Origin: Candidatus Altimarinota bacterium
Lineage (GTDB): Bacteria > Patescibacteriota > Gracilibacteria > BD1-5 > UBA6164
Direction: 5' to 3'
DNA: 64,000 nt
NCBI GenBank assembly: GCA_028697205.1
Contig: JAQVFO010000002.1
Span: 1 to 64,000, forward strand
The notes beneath the pieces were generated by a model. It was not told where the DNA came from, did not search any database, and saw only the letters and a program-made list of their open reading frames with translations. Positions 10,943 to 20,461 of the stretch are shown piece by piece (positions within the stretch are counted from its first letter, which is position 1; the number at the start of each line of letters is the position of its first letter). Made by a program: the position numbers and the translations under genes.

Positions 10943-12055
10943 CTATCAAACTGTTTGAGTAACTTTTAAAATAGCTCAAAATATAGCAAATGCAAACCAA
11001 ATTACAAAAGCTCAAGCTATCAAAATTGCAATTGGTTCAATCCACTTTGTTAAATTAGCAAGTGAAGAGTCTACTTCTCTATTATATTGATCGCTTATTT
11101 TTTTTGATACTTGTTCTATTGTTGCTGTTCTTTCTCATACAGAAAAAAGTTGTATAAAATCTGATGTAAAATACTTATTTTCAGGATCAATTTCTTGCAT
11201 ACTTTCAGTTATTTTATTTCATTTTGAAACCTTATCAGATATAGAAATAATAAGATTTTGATATTCTACATTGTTTATAGCTTTTGAAAGCAATGCTAAT
11301 GATTTTACAACTGAAACTCACGCTCACATAAGAGACCCTAAATTTGAAGCAAAAATTGATAAAATATAGTTTCTATAAACATTTCAAATCAAAGGAAATC
11401 CTAATAAAAAACTAGATATTGCTAACTTTCACTTATTTGTATTTTTATAAAAAACAAATCCTATATAACACAATATAACTAAAAATATTAACATAATAAA
11501 ATTAGTTCTAATAAAATCTGATGTTTTTATAAGCAATAATGTTGCAAGTGGTAATTCTACTCAAGCATTATCAAAGATTGGTGTAATAGAAGGAATAACA
11601 TATGTTAAAACGATCAAAACAGCAACCAATAAAAACACAAATATTATCAAAGGATATGTTAAAGCTCATTTTATTTTTAAATGTAAATTATGAATTTTTT
11701 TCAAATCTTCACTAAGTCACATCAAAACTATTGATAATGTTCAAGTTGTTTCTCATGCTTCTATAATCGCAATTTCAGATGTTTCAAATACATTTGGAAT
11801 TTTTTTCATAGCTCTACTAAAAGAATCTCAACTTGAAATATACATTCTCAATTCCTCAATTTTGTCTAAGAAAAATTTATTTTTTATTTTTTTTCAAATT
11901 CATGATAAAGCTTCAGAGACAGTAATCCCTCCTTCAATCATAATTCATATGTAATCATAAAAATTGTATTTATCTACTAATGATACTTTTTTAAATAAAT
12001 AAAATGTATCATATATTTCTTCTTCTGTTTTGATTTTATTATTTAAATTATCCAT
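10943..12055 (-). CDS. pilC: Type IV pilus inner-membrane platform protein PilC
   Basis: The 370-residue protein has two T2SSF domains and three membrane helices in the PilC/GspF order. The first domain carries GIMIEGGITVSEALSGIGKK and EAGETTGTLSIVL; the second repeats it as NLGSLMGAGVSVVKSLALLSKA and SVGERTATIEQV, with a C-terminal helix WIEPIAILIAGAFVIWFAFAIFG (shown in pieces of the same region). PilC forms the rotor below the pilus that the PilB/PilT ATPases turn. No ATPase gene is in the window. Confidence 0.92.
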
Positions 12056-12064
12056 ATATAAAGA

Positions 12065-12613
12065 TTATTTATAAAAAATTCTTAAAGGTAAACTAATATT
12101 AAAAGATCATTCTGTTTTATCATTTGGAAACGAAAAATTATCTATAAATAATTTATAAGCTGAATTTGGTGAAATTATGAAATCAAGCATCTCAAACATT
12201 TTATATTCATCAGAAACAGTTAAACTTAGAGTTATAGTTCACTCATTAAATCCATATTCATTTGTTGTTCATTTATCAAAAGATATATTATCTATCAATA
12301 TATATCAACTTCAATTTCTACTGTTGTATACATAAGAATAAAAATAATCTAACAATTCATCTTCTTTTATCTCATGAACATATTTTTTTATTTCATCTAT
12401 TCCTCAAGAATTATTTATATTTATAGTCCTATTCAATTCTTCTAGTTTTGTTAAAACTGCTCTTTTATCATTTAATTCTGTCTCAATAACGCTCAATGAA
12501 TCTTTATTTTCTTGAATTGAATTAAAATAATCTTTTGCAAAAAATAATATTATAAAGATAGATAGTACTACTAAAAAATAAAAAAGTAATTTATTTTGGT
12601 CCTTTGTTTGCAT
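12065..12613 (-). CDS. PilO-like pilus alignment protein
   Basis: A 182-residue bitopic protein: short cytoplasmic start, one membrane helix (about residues 9-26), coiled coil (about 30-65) and a C-terminal alpha/beta domain. Size, topology and position directly between the PilN-like gene and pilC are those of PilO, which together with PilN and PilM aligns the machine. It starts 30 bases after the PilN-like stop and ends nine bases before pilC. Sequence identity is too low for naming with certainty. Confidence 0.65.
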
Positions 12614-12643
12614 AAAAAAATCTTAGAATATAAAGTTATTAAA

Positions 12644-13162
12644 TTATTTTAATGTTAAATTAACTCAAAATGTCATACTATCAAATCAATTAAAGTTATT
12701 TATAAATCATAAATCAAACATAGATTTTGGATCTTCTCTATAACTTTTAATAAACATAGAAACTCTATTTGAAGCAAGAGTAGTTGAATTAAATGGAGCT
12801 GACGCTTGTAATGATAAATTTCAATTATTGTAATTAAATCATTTAAAAACTATTCAATAAATACCTTCAAGTGACCTAACATGATAAATGAAATCTTTTA
12901 TTCTAGATTTCTTTGTTAGATCAGCTAAAACATTTTTATTTTGTTGTAATAGATTATAAACCTGTATATTTTTATCATCTTGCAATTTTGTAATTGATTC
13001 ATTTATTTGATTTATTTTGTCAGTATTTGCTACTATATTTTTTTCTAAATTTAAATTATAAAAGAATAAACTAGCAGTTAATACTACAGAAAACAATAAA
13101 AAAAAATATCCAAGATATAATAAATTACTTTTATTTGTTTGTTTTTCATTTAATGAAATCAT
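12644..13162 (-). CDS. PilN-like pilus assembly protein
   Basis: A 172-residue bitopic protein that begins MISLNEKQTNKSN, a short N-terminal tail like the PilN peptide that docks into PilM, then one membrane helix (about 15-37), a coiled coil and a small ferredoxin-like C-terminal domain. It heads the cluster PilN-PilO-PilC. A PilM homologue is not in the window. The call depends on topology and gene order. Confidence 0.65.
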
Positions 13163-13191
13163 AAAACATATGTTAAAAGTTAAAAGATGAA

Positions 13192-13233
13192 AAATAAGTA
13201 AGTTGGTTTAAACTTTTTTATCTTTCTACTTAT
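13192..13233. other. Intergenic inverted repeat upstream of pilN-like gene
   Basis: ATAAGTA near 13192 pairs with TACTTAT near 13227, enclosing a GTTTAAAC palindrome. It lies between the VirB2-like gene and the PilN-like gene, both on the minus strand. It may be a weak terminator or an operator; the T run expected of a terminator is poor. Confidence 0.3.
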
Positions 13234-13309
13234 AATTAATAGTAACATATTTTTTTTAAAATAGCAAAAATTTAACAAAAACAAAAGTAATATTTGGATA
13301 TATTTTTAG

Positions 13310-13747
13310 TTATGGTGTTGGTACGTTTGTTGCTCCTAGATTTAAAACATCAATAATCCATTTAACTATTGGATATGCAAGCCACATTATAACTATTCAA
13401 AGTGTAACATAAATTATAGTATTTTTTGATTTTTTTAAACTATCTTCATTTCAGTTTGAAGTAAGAACTCTAAATCAAGCATAAATTATATAAATAACTG
13501 CAACTATTGTAACAAATGTAAGTAAATATATAATTATATCTTGTATGTATTGTGAAAAAGTTTTTGTTTTTTCTACATCTGTAAGCACATTTTGAACTTG
13601 ATCTACTCAAGCTTGATATCAACAATTTTCTCAAGTACAATATGGAATTTCTCAATTATTGTCTTCAAATGGATTCCAAGCTGAAACTTGTAAAAAAGTT
13701 ATTGATAAAACTAAAGCTAAAATTATGCTCTTAAATGTATTTTTCAT
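13310..13747 (-). CDS. VirB2/TrbC-like small pilin-type membrane protein
   Basis: A 145-residue protein with a signal peptide (cut near FLQVSA-W), a short Cys-containing region (PYCTGENCG), and two membrane helices. The segment YLLTFVTIVAVIYIIYAGF then LTSNGNEDSLKKSKNTI then a second helix is the type IV secretion pilin-like pattern common in CPR genomes. A second copy is at 45936-46286. The role in CPR cells is not known; candidates are a surface filament or a small membrane pore. Confidence 0.7.
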
Positions 13748-13874
13748 CAGTAAAAATTTAAAAAATAATTGATTTATTTTTATTATATATAAACTTCAAT
13801 AGAAAGCAAAAAAAATGTAATTCCTTGAAAATTTTGTTAATTTATCCCATTATTTGTTATTTTATATTGTTTTT

Positions 13875-14891
13875 ATGAAACAAAAAATCTGATACTTTCT
13901 CCTTTGATTACTATATGCATTTATATTTTATGTAAATTGAATAATCTGAATTATAGAAACAACTATAAGCTTGATTTTATACTGCATTTTATTTTTCTTT
14001 ATCTATTCATTATGGGAAAAATTTAGAAAAAGAGAACCTTTAAATTTTGTAGAATTTTGAAAAAAATTTATATATAAAATATGTTTATTCATCTATACTA
14101 TTGCTTTTATAATCTGGTGATTTGCTTTCTATAACAACTCAATAAATCCTGCAACTATGCCTCAATTTACTATTTCAAATTGACAAAAAACAGTTGTATT
14201 TCAAGCTATGAGTCATATAGCTAGACCAGATTTCTATAAACAAGTTGAGCAAGAAATAAGAGATTTCAAAACTTCATCATGAGTACTTTTTTACGAATGA
14301 GTAAAAGAATGAACAAAAGAATCAAATGATAAGTTTGATCAGGCACTTTGAGTAAACTTTACTCCAGACTTATACAAAAATATGAGTAGATTATATGGTG
14401 TTACTTTTCAAGATAATTCAAAACTATTATGACTTGTTAACAATCTAGATTTCAATGTTGATTTAACTCTTGATGAAGTTGTAAAAATTTATGAAGAAAA
14501 AGTTAAAAATAATGGTACAAAAAATGTGAATAATCAAGAAGTAATAAATGCTAGTGATGAAATAATAGCTCAACTTAGTACCTTAAATGATAGAGAACTA
14601 AAAATACTTGTTTATATAAACCAAGCTATTTTGAACCTAATAATCAAAAATGATAAAGAAATGAAAAAACTACTAGAAAATTTCTGAAATCCAGATTTAC
14701 TTGATGTTATTCTTGATGAAAGAAATAAAAATCTAGCAGATAATATAGAAAAAAGTGAATATAATAAAATATTTATTACATACTGACTTCTTCATTTTGA
14801 ATGAGTTTTAAAGCTACTTCAAGAATCTGACTCAAAATGGAAAATTATAAGTACAAAAGAATTATATCCAATTAGTGAGAAAAAGTTTTAA
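13875..14891 (+). CDS. Membrane protein with TraB/PrgY/GumN-like domain
   Basis: The 338-residue protein has two N-terminal membrane segments (about 5-48 and 68-90) followed by a soluble domain. The motif VVFQAMSHIARPDFY with a conserved His, then GVLFYEGVK with a conserved Glu, matches the TraB (Tiki-like) erythromycin-esterase/haem-type fold in which His and Glu residues bind metal for proteolysis. PrgY, a member, degrades peptide pheromone. Substrate here is unknown. It ends seven bases before the promoter of the foreign locus. Confidence 0.65.
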
Positions 14892-14897
14892 AAAATA

Positions 14898-14924
14898 TTG
14901 ACAATAAAAATATTTACATATAAT
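14898..14924 (+). promoter_or_regulatory. Predicted promoter of the foreign locus
   Basis: TTGACA (14898-14903) and TATAAT (14919-14924), both perfect consensus boxes, with a 15-base spacer, which is one to two bases shorter than ideal. Directly downstream of the TraB-like stop codon. Confidence 0.6.
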
Positions 14925-14957
14925 TCAGTTACTTTCAACCTGAAATAGGAGAGAAAA

Positions 14958-15185
14958 ATGTACCTAGCAATAGGTATCATTGCCTTAATTGGCACAGTTC
15001 TTCTCCTGATTTTCAGGCCAGAAGAAAAACTCATCGTCATCACAACAATTGAAGTATTAGAGGATATTATCCTCGAAATATGGAATGGTTGTGAAGGCAA
15101 AAATTGCGAGAGAGGTCTGAAGTTTAGACCATCCTGCGCCAACTGGCGCCAACTCCTCAATGGAGGAGGTACGGAATTCGGCTAA
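14958..15185 (+). CDS. Small single-pass membrane protein of foreign composition
   Basis: A 75-residue frame with an N-terminal membrane helix (residues 2-19) and a C-terminal tail containing EGKNCERG and NWRQLLNGGGTEFG. It differs from every neighbour: a perfect SD (AGGAG, 14947-14951, six bases from ATG), about half G+C locally, codons such as CTC, GTC, GCC, CGC, and all glycines as GGN with no TGA. It therefore reads the same in the standard code. No homologue is recognised. It overlaps a series of hairpins, so the RNA itself may be the functional product. Either reading suggests recent transfer. Confidence 0.5.
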   Translation: MYLAIGIIALIGTVLLLIFRPEEKLIVITTIEVLEDIILEIWNGCEGKNCERGLKFRPSCANWRQLLNGGGTEFG

Positions 15186-15238
15186 AGGAAATCTTTTAGC
15201 CTCCTCGCAAGCACAAGGCCGCCCTTCGGGGCGACCTT
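14961..15238 (+). ncRNA. Possible structured RNA: nine consecutive hairpins
   Basis: Perfect or near-perfect stems follow one another: TACCTA/TAGGTA with a GCAA loop (14961-14976), TGCC/GGCA (14981-14994), CCTGA/TCAGG (15005-15017), GAGGAT/ATCCTC (15060-15074), GGTCT/AGACC (15114-15130), GCGCC/GGCGC (15136-15149), CTCC/GGAG (15153-15165), GGCTAAA/TTTAGCC (15180-15201) and the terminator. Promoter and terminator bracket a transcript of about 310 bases. It does not show the landmarks of RNase P, tmRNA, SRP or 6S RNA. The same bases also form the 75-codon frame. Confidence 0.4.
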
Positions 15239-15250
15239 TAATTTTTATTT
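15215..15250 (+). terminator. GC-rich terminator with UUCG tetraloop
   Basis: Stem 15215-15224 with 15229-15238 closed by C(UUCG)G, one internal A-C mismatch, followed by TTAATTTTTATTTT. All other terminators in the window are AT-rich, so this one stands out in composition. Confidence 0.85.
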
Positions 15251-15304
15251 TCTGTTTTATAAAATTTGAGTATAATGTAAAAAATTAATTAATTTAAATA
15301 TTAT

Positions 15305-15505
15305 ATGATTTGACTGATTATTTGATTAAGCTCTTTACTAGCTATAAGTCTACTATTTAATTATATACAACACTTAGAAAATAAAGAGTATTTATCTAGA
15401 TTAAAACTCGTAGATCAATTACAAAGTGAAGCACTTTACAATAAATGGAATTACACAAACATAAAAAAAAGAATTAATGATAAAAAGAAAAAAAGTAAAT
15501 CTTAA
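15305..15505 (+). CDS. Small hypothetical membrane protein
   Basis: A 66-residue frame: one membrane helix (about residues 2-19, with three TGA-coded or GGN glycines), then a basic helical tail ending KKRINDKKKKSKS. TGA codons at residues 3 and 7 show that it is native to this genetic code, unlike the locus just upstream. No family recognised. It precedes the PhnA-domain gene by 21 bases and may be co-transcribed with it. Confidence 0.5.
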
Positions 15506-15526
15506 TACTATTTAACCTAAAAATAT

Positions 15527-15721
15527 ATGGCAACAAAAGATTGTAACTGAAACGAACTAAAAGCTGGAGATACAGTTATGGCAATTAAAGACCTAAAAGT
15601 AAAGTGAGCTCCAGATATAAAAAGATGAGATAAGTTTAAAAATATCAGATTAACAGATGATGAGTGAGTTATAGAATCTGGTAAAATGGTTCTAAAAACA
15701 GAGTTTTTCAAGAAAGCTTAA
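15527..15721 (+). CDS. PhnA/YjdM C-terminal domain protein
   Basis: The 64-residue product has the whole PhnA (YjdM) beta-barrel domain: DCNGNELKAGDTVMAIKDLK, then VKGAPDIKRGDKFKNIRL, ending KMVLKTEFFKKA. The zinc-ribbon half of full-length YjdM is absent, as in many short homologues. Despite the historic name it is not itself a phosphonoacetate hydrolase; function is unclear (a small SH3-like barrel). Followed by a strong terminator shared with the convergent nuclease-like gene. Confidence 0.8.
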
Positions 15722-15725
15722 CTAA

Positions 15726-15755
15726 AAAACTACTAAGAAATTAGTAGTTTTTTTA
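15726..15755. terminator. Bidirectional terminator
   Basis: AAAACTACTAA (15726-15736), GAAA loop, TTAGTAGTTTT (15741-15751) and flanking A and T runs, between the convergent phnA-like and nuclease-like genes; the latter's stop codon lies in the T run. Confidence 0.85.
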
Positions 15756-16469
15756 TAATTGTATATCAGGAAATCATGTCATATACACAGGGATTTTTCA
15801 TTCACTCAAGCTAAAATGAGTTTGTTCAAAATCTCAAGGATTTTCCAAAAAAAGCTTTTTTGCACCAGTTACTCAAAGTCACACAAAGTATTCTGTTGGC
15901 TGTCATTTTTTATTGTCTCTTATCTTGTTTTTTGTAGTTGTAGGTAAGTTATAAAAATATACTATATCACTTCTAGGAAATACAAAAACTGATTTTACTT
16001 TTACTCTCTTTTTTAAAAAACTTTCTCACGATTTAAGTCCCTTATCTTTTGCATATACTAAAGCTTCTGTTGCAGTTTTGAATCACTCTATTTTATAGTA
16101 AACTAGACAATAAAATCAGTTTTGAGGCATCTTTTGAAGCTGACTTTCTATGATAACTGCTCTATTTCAATACCTTCAAGTTTTCACTTCTCAGAAACTT
16201 CCGTCAACAAAAACCAAGTCAAACAAGTTATAATTTGGAACTCTCTTTTTTGATAAATGATTTTTTAATAATACTTTTATAAGAGTTTCTCCTACTTTTC
16301 AACATACTTGTCTAGCAAGATAGTTATTTCCTTGGTTTGGAATATCTAATACTCCTCTTGCTTTGTTGTTAGTTGTTTTAGTGTGTTTTTTCACAGGAGT
16401 AGCCTCTCAAGTTTCTAAATCAATTCTCCTGTTAGGTACCAAACTAAGCTCTGCGTATGATGATGACAT
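15753..16469 (-). CDS. Putative PD-(D/E)XK nuclease
   Basis: A 238-residue protein not matching a named family in my reading. Residues 57-114 look like a PD-(D/E)XK core: a helix with Glu61 (GKVGETLIKVLLKN), a strand with Asp84 (NLFDLVFVDG), then Glu94-Val-Lys96 (FGEVKTGRY), followed by a Gln-containing helix (ESQLQKM) and an aromatic strand (FYCLVYYKI). The C-terminal half is unassigned. Its neighbours are a DpnI-type enzyme and an AIPR protein, so a restriction or defence role is plausible. A promoter is present at 16500-16527. The assignment to a nuclease is inference from motif spacing. Confidence 0.5.
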
Positions 16470-16499
16470 AATTTCAATCTTATAAATTCTTGTGTTTAA

Positions 16500-16527
16500 T
16501 TTATAGAGATTTATATACTTTTGTCAA
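16500..16527 (-). promoter_or_regulatory. Predicted promoter for the nuclease-like gene
   Basis: On the minus strand TTGACA (plus 16522-16527) and TATAAA (plus 16500-16505) with a 16-base spacer, 31 bases before the ATG at 16469. Confidence 0.6.
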
Positions 16528-16538
16528 ATAGTTTTTAT

Positions 16539-16577
16539 GTCATTCCTGTAAAGATAGGAAAAAGATAGGAATTTGCA
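16539..16577. repeat. Degenerate palindromic repeat with internal direct repeat
   Basis: CATTCCTGTAAAGATAGGAA forms a TTCCT/AGGAA hairpin and is followed by a second copy of AAAGATAGGAA. It resembles intergenic palindromes of the CATTCCTGNNAANGCAGGAAT type that are dispersed in other bacteria; that likeness is from memory. Confidence 0.4.
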
Positions 16578-16593
16578 TTGTACTATTCTATAT

Positions 16594-16620
16594 TGTCATC
16601 CTTAACTTGTTTCAGGATCT
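16594..16620 (+). repeat. REP-like palindrome, copy 1
   Basis: This 27-base element contains ATCCTTAACTTGTTTCAGGAT, an imperfect palindrome (ATCCTtAACt...GTTtCAGGAT). An inverted copy with 22 of 27 identities is at 20644-20670, at the other side of the defence genes. Confidence 0.55.
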
Positions 16621-16630
16621 TTTATGCTTA

Positions 16631-16795
16631 CTATAACTCACTAATACTTAACTTCTCAACTGTCATCCACTCAATTTCATCTAATCTAAAATTGTGTTTA
16701 GTAGTTAATAAATCCTCTACTTCCTCTATTTGTAAATTGTCATGATTTAAGGTATAAACTTTTCAATCACTATAATCCAAAACTATTGTTTGCAT
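16631..16795 (-). CDS. Small hypothetical protein downstream of AIPR gene
   Basis: A 54-residue acidic frame (MQTIVLDYSDGKVYTLNHDN..., ending EKLSISEL) with one TGA glycine. It begins right at the T run of the AIPR terminator, so expression would need read-through or an internal promoter. No family recognised. It may be a regulator or antitoxin-like partner of the defence genes, but nothing in the sequence shows this, and it could be a chance frame. Confidence 0.4.
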
Positions 16796-16797
16796 AA

Positions 16798-16839
16798 AAA
16801 AATTGTTAGATAGTAAATGATCATGATCTAACAATTTTT
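16798..16839 (-). terminator. AIPR gene terminator
   Basis: AAAAATTGTTAGAT (16798-16811) pairs with ATCTAACAATTTTT (16826-16839); 15 bases beyond the AIPR stop codon on the minus strand, followed by T-rich sequence. Confidence 0.85.
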
Positions 16840-16853
16840 GGAGAAAAAGCAAG

Positions 16854-18665
16854 TTAATTTAATCAAAAAATTTTTTTCATCCTATCATCCTTTTCATGCG
16901 CATAGATAGAATAATTACTTATTATATCATCTATAATACCATTATCAATTTCTTTTTTTATCATTTCATTATATGGTAAAGAATATTTACTATAATAACT
17001 ATTTACATATTGAGAAGACATCCCTTTCGTATAATCATAAATAAAAACAAAATCTTCATAATTAACAGAATCTAAAAATGAATTTATAGTTAAATTATTA
17101 TTCTTTTTAATCCAATATCACAAAAATGATAAAACATAATATGGTATTGGGGTTTTTTTATCTTGACTATTTCACTGCTCAATATCAGCATGTTTATAAA
17201 ATGAGTAAAGTTTTAACATGTTATTTATTGTAATACATTCATTAATTTTTCTCGAAAAATTTTCATATATTTTATTCCCTTCTCTTGGATCTAATAGCTT
17301 ATTCTTTTTTGTGTATGCAAAATATCAATCATTTACTACTGCTCAGATAATTTGAAGTAATTTATCGATAGGAATAAATAAGTCAGTTACTTTATTAATT
17401 TCTATATTAAATAAATTATTCTTATTAGCTATCTCAAATAAATCAAATAACGCCTTTTTATCATCTTTGTACCTTGTTTTAAATATATTTTTATCACTTG
17501 GCTTAACTAACAATAACCAACCTCTATCTTTTAATCATTCTTGTATTTTTATAAAAGGATCCAATATTGCACCAAATACTTTTTCATTAATTGCATTTTG
17601 CTTATTTGTATACTTTACAACATCTTTTGCAAATCTATCATCAATAGAGTTATCTTTGTCAACTACCAATATTTTACACATTACAAAAACATCTTTAAAG
17701 TCAGCTTTTATATCTACTTCAGAATACGAATCTAAAACATAATAAATTGAATTTACACTTTGACATCAATTAACGATTTGAGGATTATTTAATGTATATT
17801 TTGTTCAAGATTTTCTATCAACAGAATCCGCTATAATTGTAATTCAATTATTATAATAAAAAAAATTATCTCTGTCTTGTTTATCTGTCAAGGTTGCCAT
17901 TATTCATTTATTTACAGATGAATTTCATAAATATTCTCTTATATTTTTTTCAAACAATTGATATCATACTTTTTTTGATTCTTTATAAAGATTATATAAA
18001 TCAATTATTGGGGCCATAATATAATATGCTTCTTTCATATTAGGTAGATGGTAGTCTTCTGGTAGTATCTTTAAACAATTTTTTTCATACCTTGTAGTAA
18101 TATCTCATGACATACTCTTTTTATTTATGTACGATTCTCAATAATATTTCTCATAAATATCATCTAAAAAAAATATATTAGCCTCAAATTTAGAGTTATT
18201 TTTTCTAAATTCTCAAATTAAATCATTATAATAATCTTGCTTTTTTAAATTAGTAATATAAAAATGTAAAAATATATTGTACTCATTATCATCCTTAACA
18301 TCATTATATACCTTTTGTAAACTTTTATTTCGATATTCATTCGAGTTAAGAGCTGAAATAGGTGAAATTAAAAAATCTGAAAGCTCCTTTCTAGATAATG
18401 AAGTGTTTTCATCATAGTATTTATTTTGAATAATAAAAAGCTCCTTAGTATCTGGAAAATGTACGAAACAATCTATTCATTTATCATTGTATTCAGTAAC
18501 ACAATCTTTTGCTATTTCATCATCAAGATTATACATTTTAGTAAGTACCCAATAATTAAATGTATACTCATCTTTCAAAATATTTGAGTCATAATTAAAT
18601 CTTAATTTTAGTAATTGTATATCTTCATCAATTTGACTTTTAAATAAATTTAATTTACTTTCCAT
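16854..18665 (-). CDS. AIPR family abortive infection protein
   Basis: The 603-residue protein matches the AIPR family (abortive infection phage resistance). An N-terminal Mrr-like nuclease-type core shows DKGIDCFVHF (Asp61, Asp65) and ELFIIQNKYY (Gln80-Asn-Lys82, replacing the usual E-x-K). The AIPR hallmark follows: LFEKNIREYLG (237-247), FFYYNNGITIIAD (268-280) and NPQIVNGCQS (294-303). Members are found in restriction-linked and abortive defence loci. It starts 26 bases after the DpnI-type gene and is probably translated from the same mRNA. A terminator follows. Its mode of sensing is not known from sequence. Confidence 0.85.
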
Positions 18666-18691
18666 ATTAATATAGTTAACAAATAAACTTC

Positions 18692-19447
18692 TTATAAAAC
18701 CCTATATCTCCCTCTTCTCACAAACTCCAAATATCACTTATCTCTCAAAACTTGAAGTTGTTGTCTTATCTTATCCTCTATAAAATTATTTTGAGGATGT
18801 TTTACTTTTAATAAATCTTTGAAATTATACATCTCATCAATAGAAAAATCCTTTTTTCAAAGCTTTTCTATACAATCAATTATATCAAGTAACCATCATT
18901 TAGTTTCTCATTTCTGATTTCCTAGAAAACAAGTTTTCTTCCAACTATCTAAGATTATATCCTTTTTTATTTCTTTTCAATCTTGTATGTAAAAAATCTT
19001 TCAACTTTCTGGAATTCCCAAAAGAGATATATTACACATCAGATATTCTCATCTATCTTTTAACACTCTTGGAGCTTTGATTATATTTTCAGATCTAATA
19101 AAAAACTTAGGAATTACTAAAAAATTAGAAATTTCTAAGTTTTGTTTATAAGTTAAAAAGAAAAAACTAGGATTTGTTGAACTTTCTAGTCTTTCAATCA
19201 TGGTTCCATAAGCTCAATCTGGAACAATATTTCATAGATTTATTGATTTTTTTGATTTAAGTTCAAAATCTTCACTGCAACTTTTACAATAAAAATCTGC
19301 AACTGGTCTATTGTTTGTATGATGAATAATTTGATATCAACAACTAGGACAAAACACATTTTCTCAAGTCCAAAATTCAGTCATTACTCTAACTCTTTGA
19401 GAAGGACTTCTATAATTTACAGCTAAATCTGGATTAAGAAAATTCAT
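18692..19447 (-). CDS. DpnI-type restriction endonuclease (methyl-directed)
   Basis: The 251-residue protein aligns over its whole length with DpnI/Dam-replacing family enzymes, which cut G(m6A)TC. Two zinc Cys pairs (Cys33/36 and Cys54/57) frame NNRPVADFYC, and the catalytic set Asp51, Glu62, Lys64 (FELKSKK) corresponds to D53/E64/K66 of DpnI. The conserved DGAYGTMIERL, PRVLKDRGEYLMCNI and GWLLDIIDCIEKL regions follow. The C-terminal winged helix (IRQQLQVLRDKGYLEFVRRG) reads methylated DNA. No Dam methylase is nearby, as expected for a methyl-dependent enzyme: it would attack DNA from dam+ phages or hosts. Confidence 0.93.
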
Positions 19448-19522
19448 AATCTAAAAATATTTAATAAAACATTATTTACACCTCATTCAAAAAATCATTA
19501 AACTTTTTTTAAACTTTAATTT

Positions 19523-20461
19523 CTACCCCTTATAAAACACCCCTGTTAGATAAAAATACCCTACTAAGAAATAAATAATCATCATAAATGACCAACCATA
19601 AGTAAGTGATATATCAAAAAATGCGTGAAAAGAAACTGCTAAAAATATACCGGTAAAAAACAATTTTACAGATCTAAAATTAACAATTTTTTTATAATAA
19701 ATATATACTTTTGAGAAATAGTAAGCAATCAAACTACTACAAAAAACATGAACCATAAGTGAAAATACAAACCTGAAAAGATAAACTCTAAAAAACTCTG
19801 CAGAAAAATTATCGTAAGATAAAACATTGTATAAATAAAGAATATTTTCAATAAATACAAATCATAATGCTACAAATATAGCATATAAAACTCATTTTTG
19901 AACTGAATCAATATAGTTTATAGAATATCATAAAAAGTTTGTATGTTTTGACAATTCCTCAGTAAAAGCAACAAAAACATAATAAAAAAGTATTAATTTA
20001 AAACTGTTCAATGCAGTTCCAGAAAAAGTTAAATTATCCTCTCATAGTGAAAATGAACTAAATAGTCAAAGAGAATCAAGCAAATATAAAAATGAAGATA
20101 CAAAAACTACTAGAACCATAAAGTAAATAAAGCTTTTCAGTAAATAAAACAAAACATTTTTATAGTGTTGTTTATAAATCAAAGTATAAATAAGTGAAAC
20201 AGAGAATACAAAAAAACAAAAAACAGCTAAAAAAGTCAAAAACGAAATTAATGAAAAAGTTGAAAATACTGAAAGTAAAAATGAAAGTTTGAAAAAAGAA
20301 AAAATCTGTTCATAAAATATAATTGGCATAACTCATACTACTCAAGCAAAAATCCCCATAATAAACCTAGACTTATTTAATCTATCTCAATCAATATATG
20401 AGAATATATAAGCCCAAATTATTACTGGGAGAAGTGAGATTAAAAGTAGGATTAATAGCAT
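19523..20461 (-). CDS. PrsW-family intramembrane metalloprotease
   Basis: A 312-residue polytopic membrane protein (about eight or nine helices). The PrsW/CAAX-type catalytic pattern is present: FTEELSKH (Glu-Glu), GFVFIENILY, MVHVFCSSLIAYYF and SFHAFFDIS. In Bacillus PrsW cuts the anti-sigma factor RsiW in response to envelope stress and antimicrobial peptides; other members act in peptide maturation. No anti-sigma gene adjoins it. It is upstream of the DpnI-AIPR pair on the same strand with a 75-base gap. Confidence 0.88.

Noticed and set aside
14888-15160. Minus-strand 90-codon frame
   Set aside because: Overlaps the foreign plus-strand locus, which has promoter, SD and terminator on the plus strand; the opposite frame has none of these.
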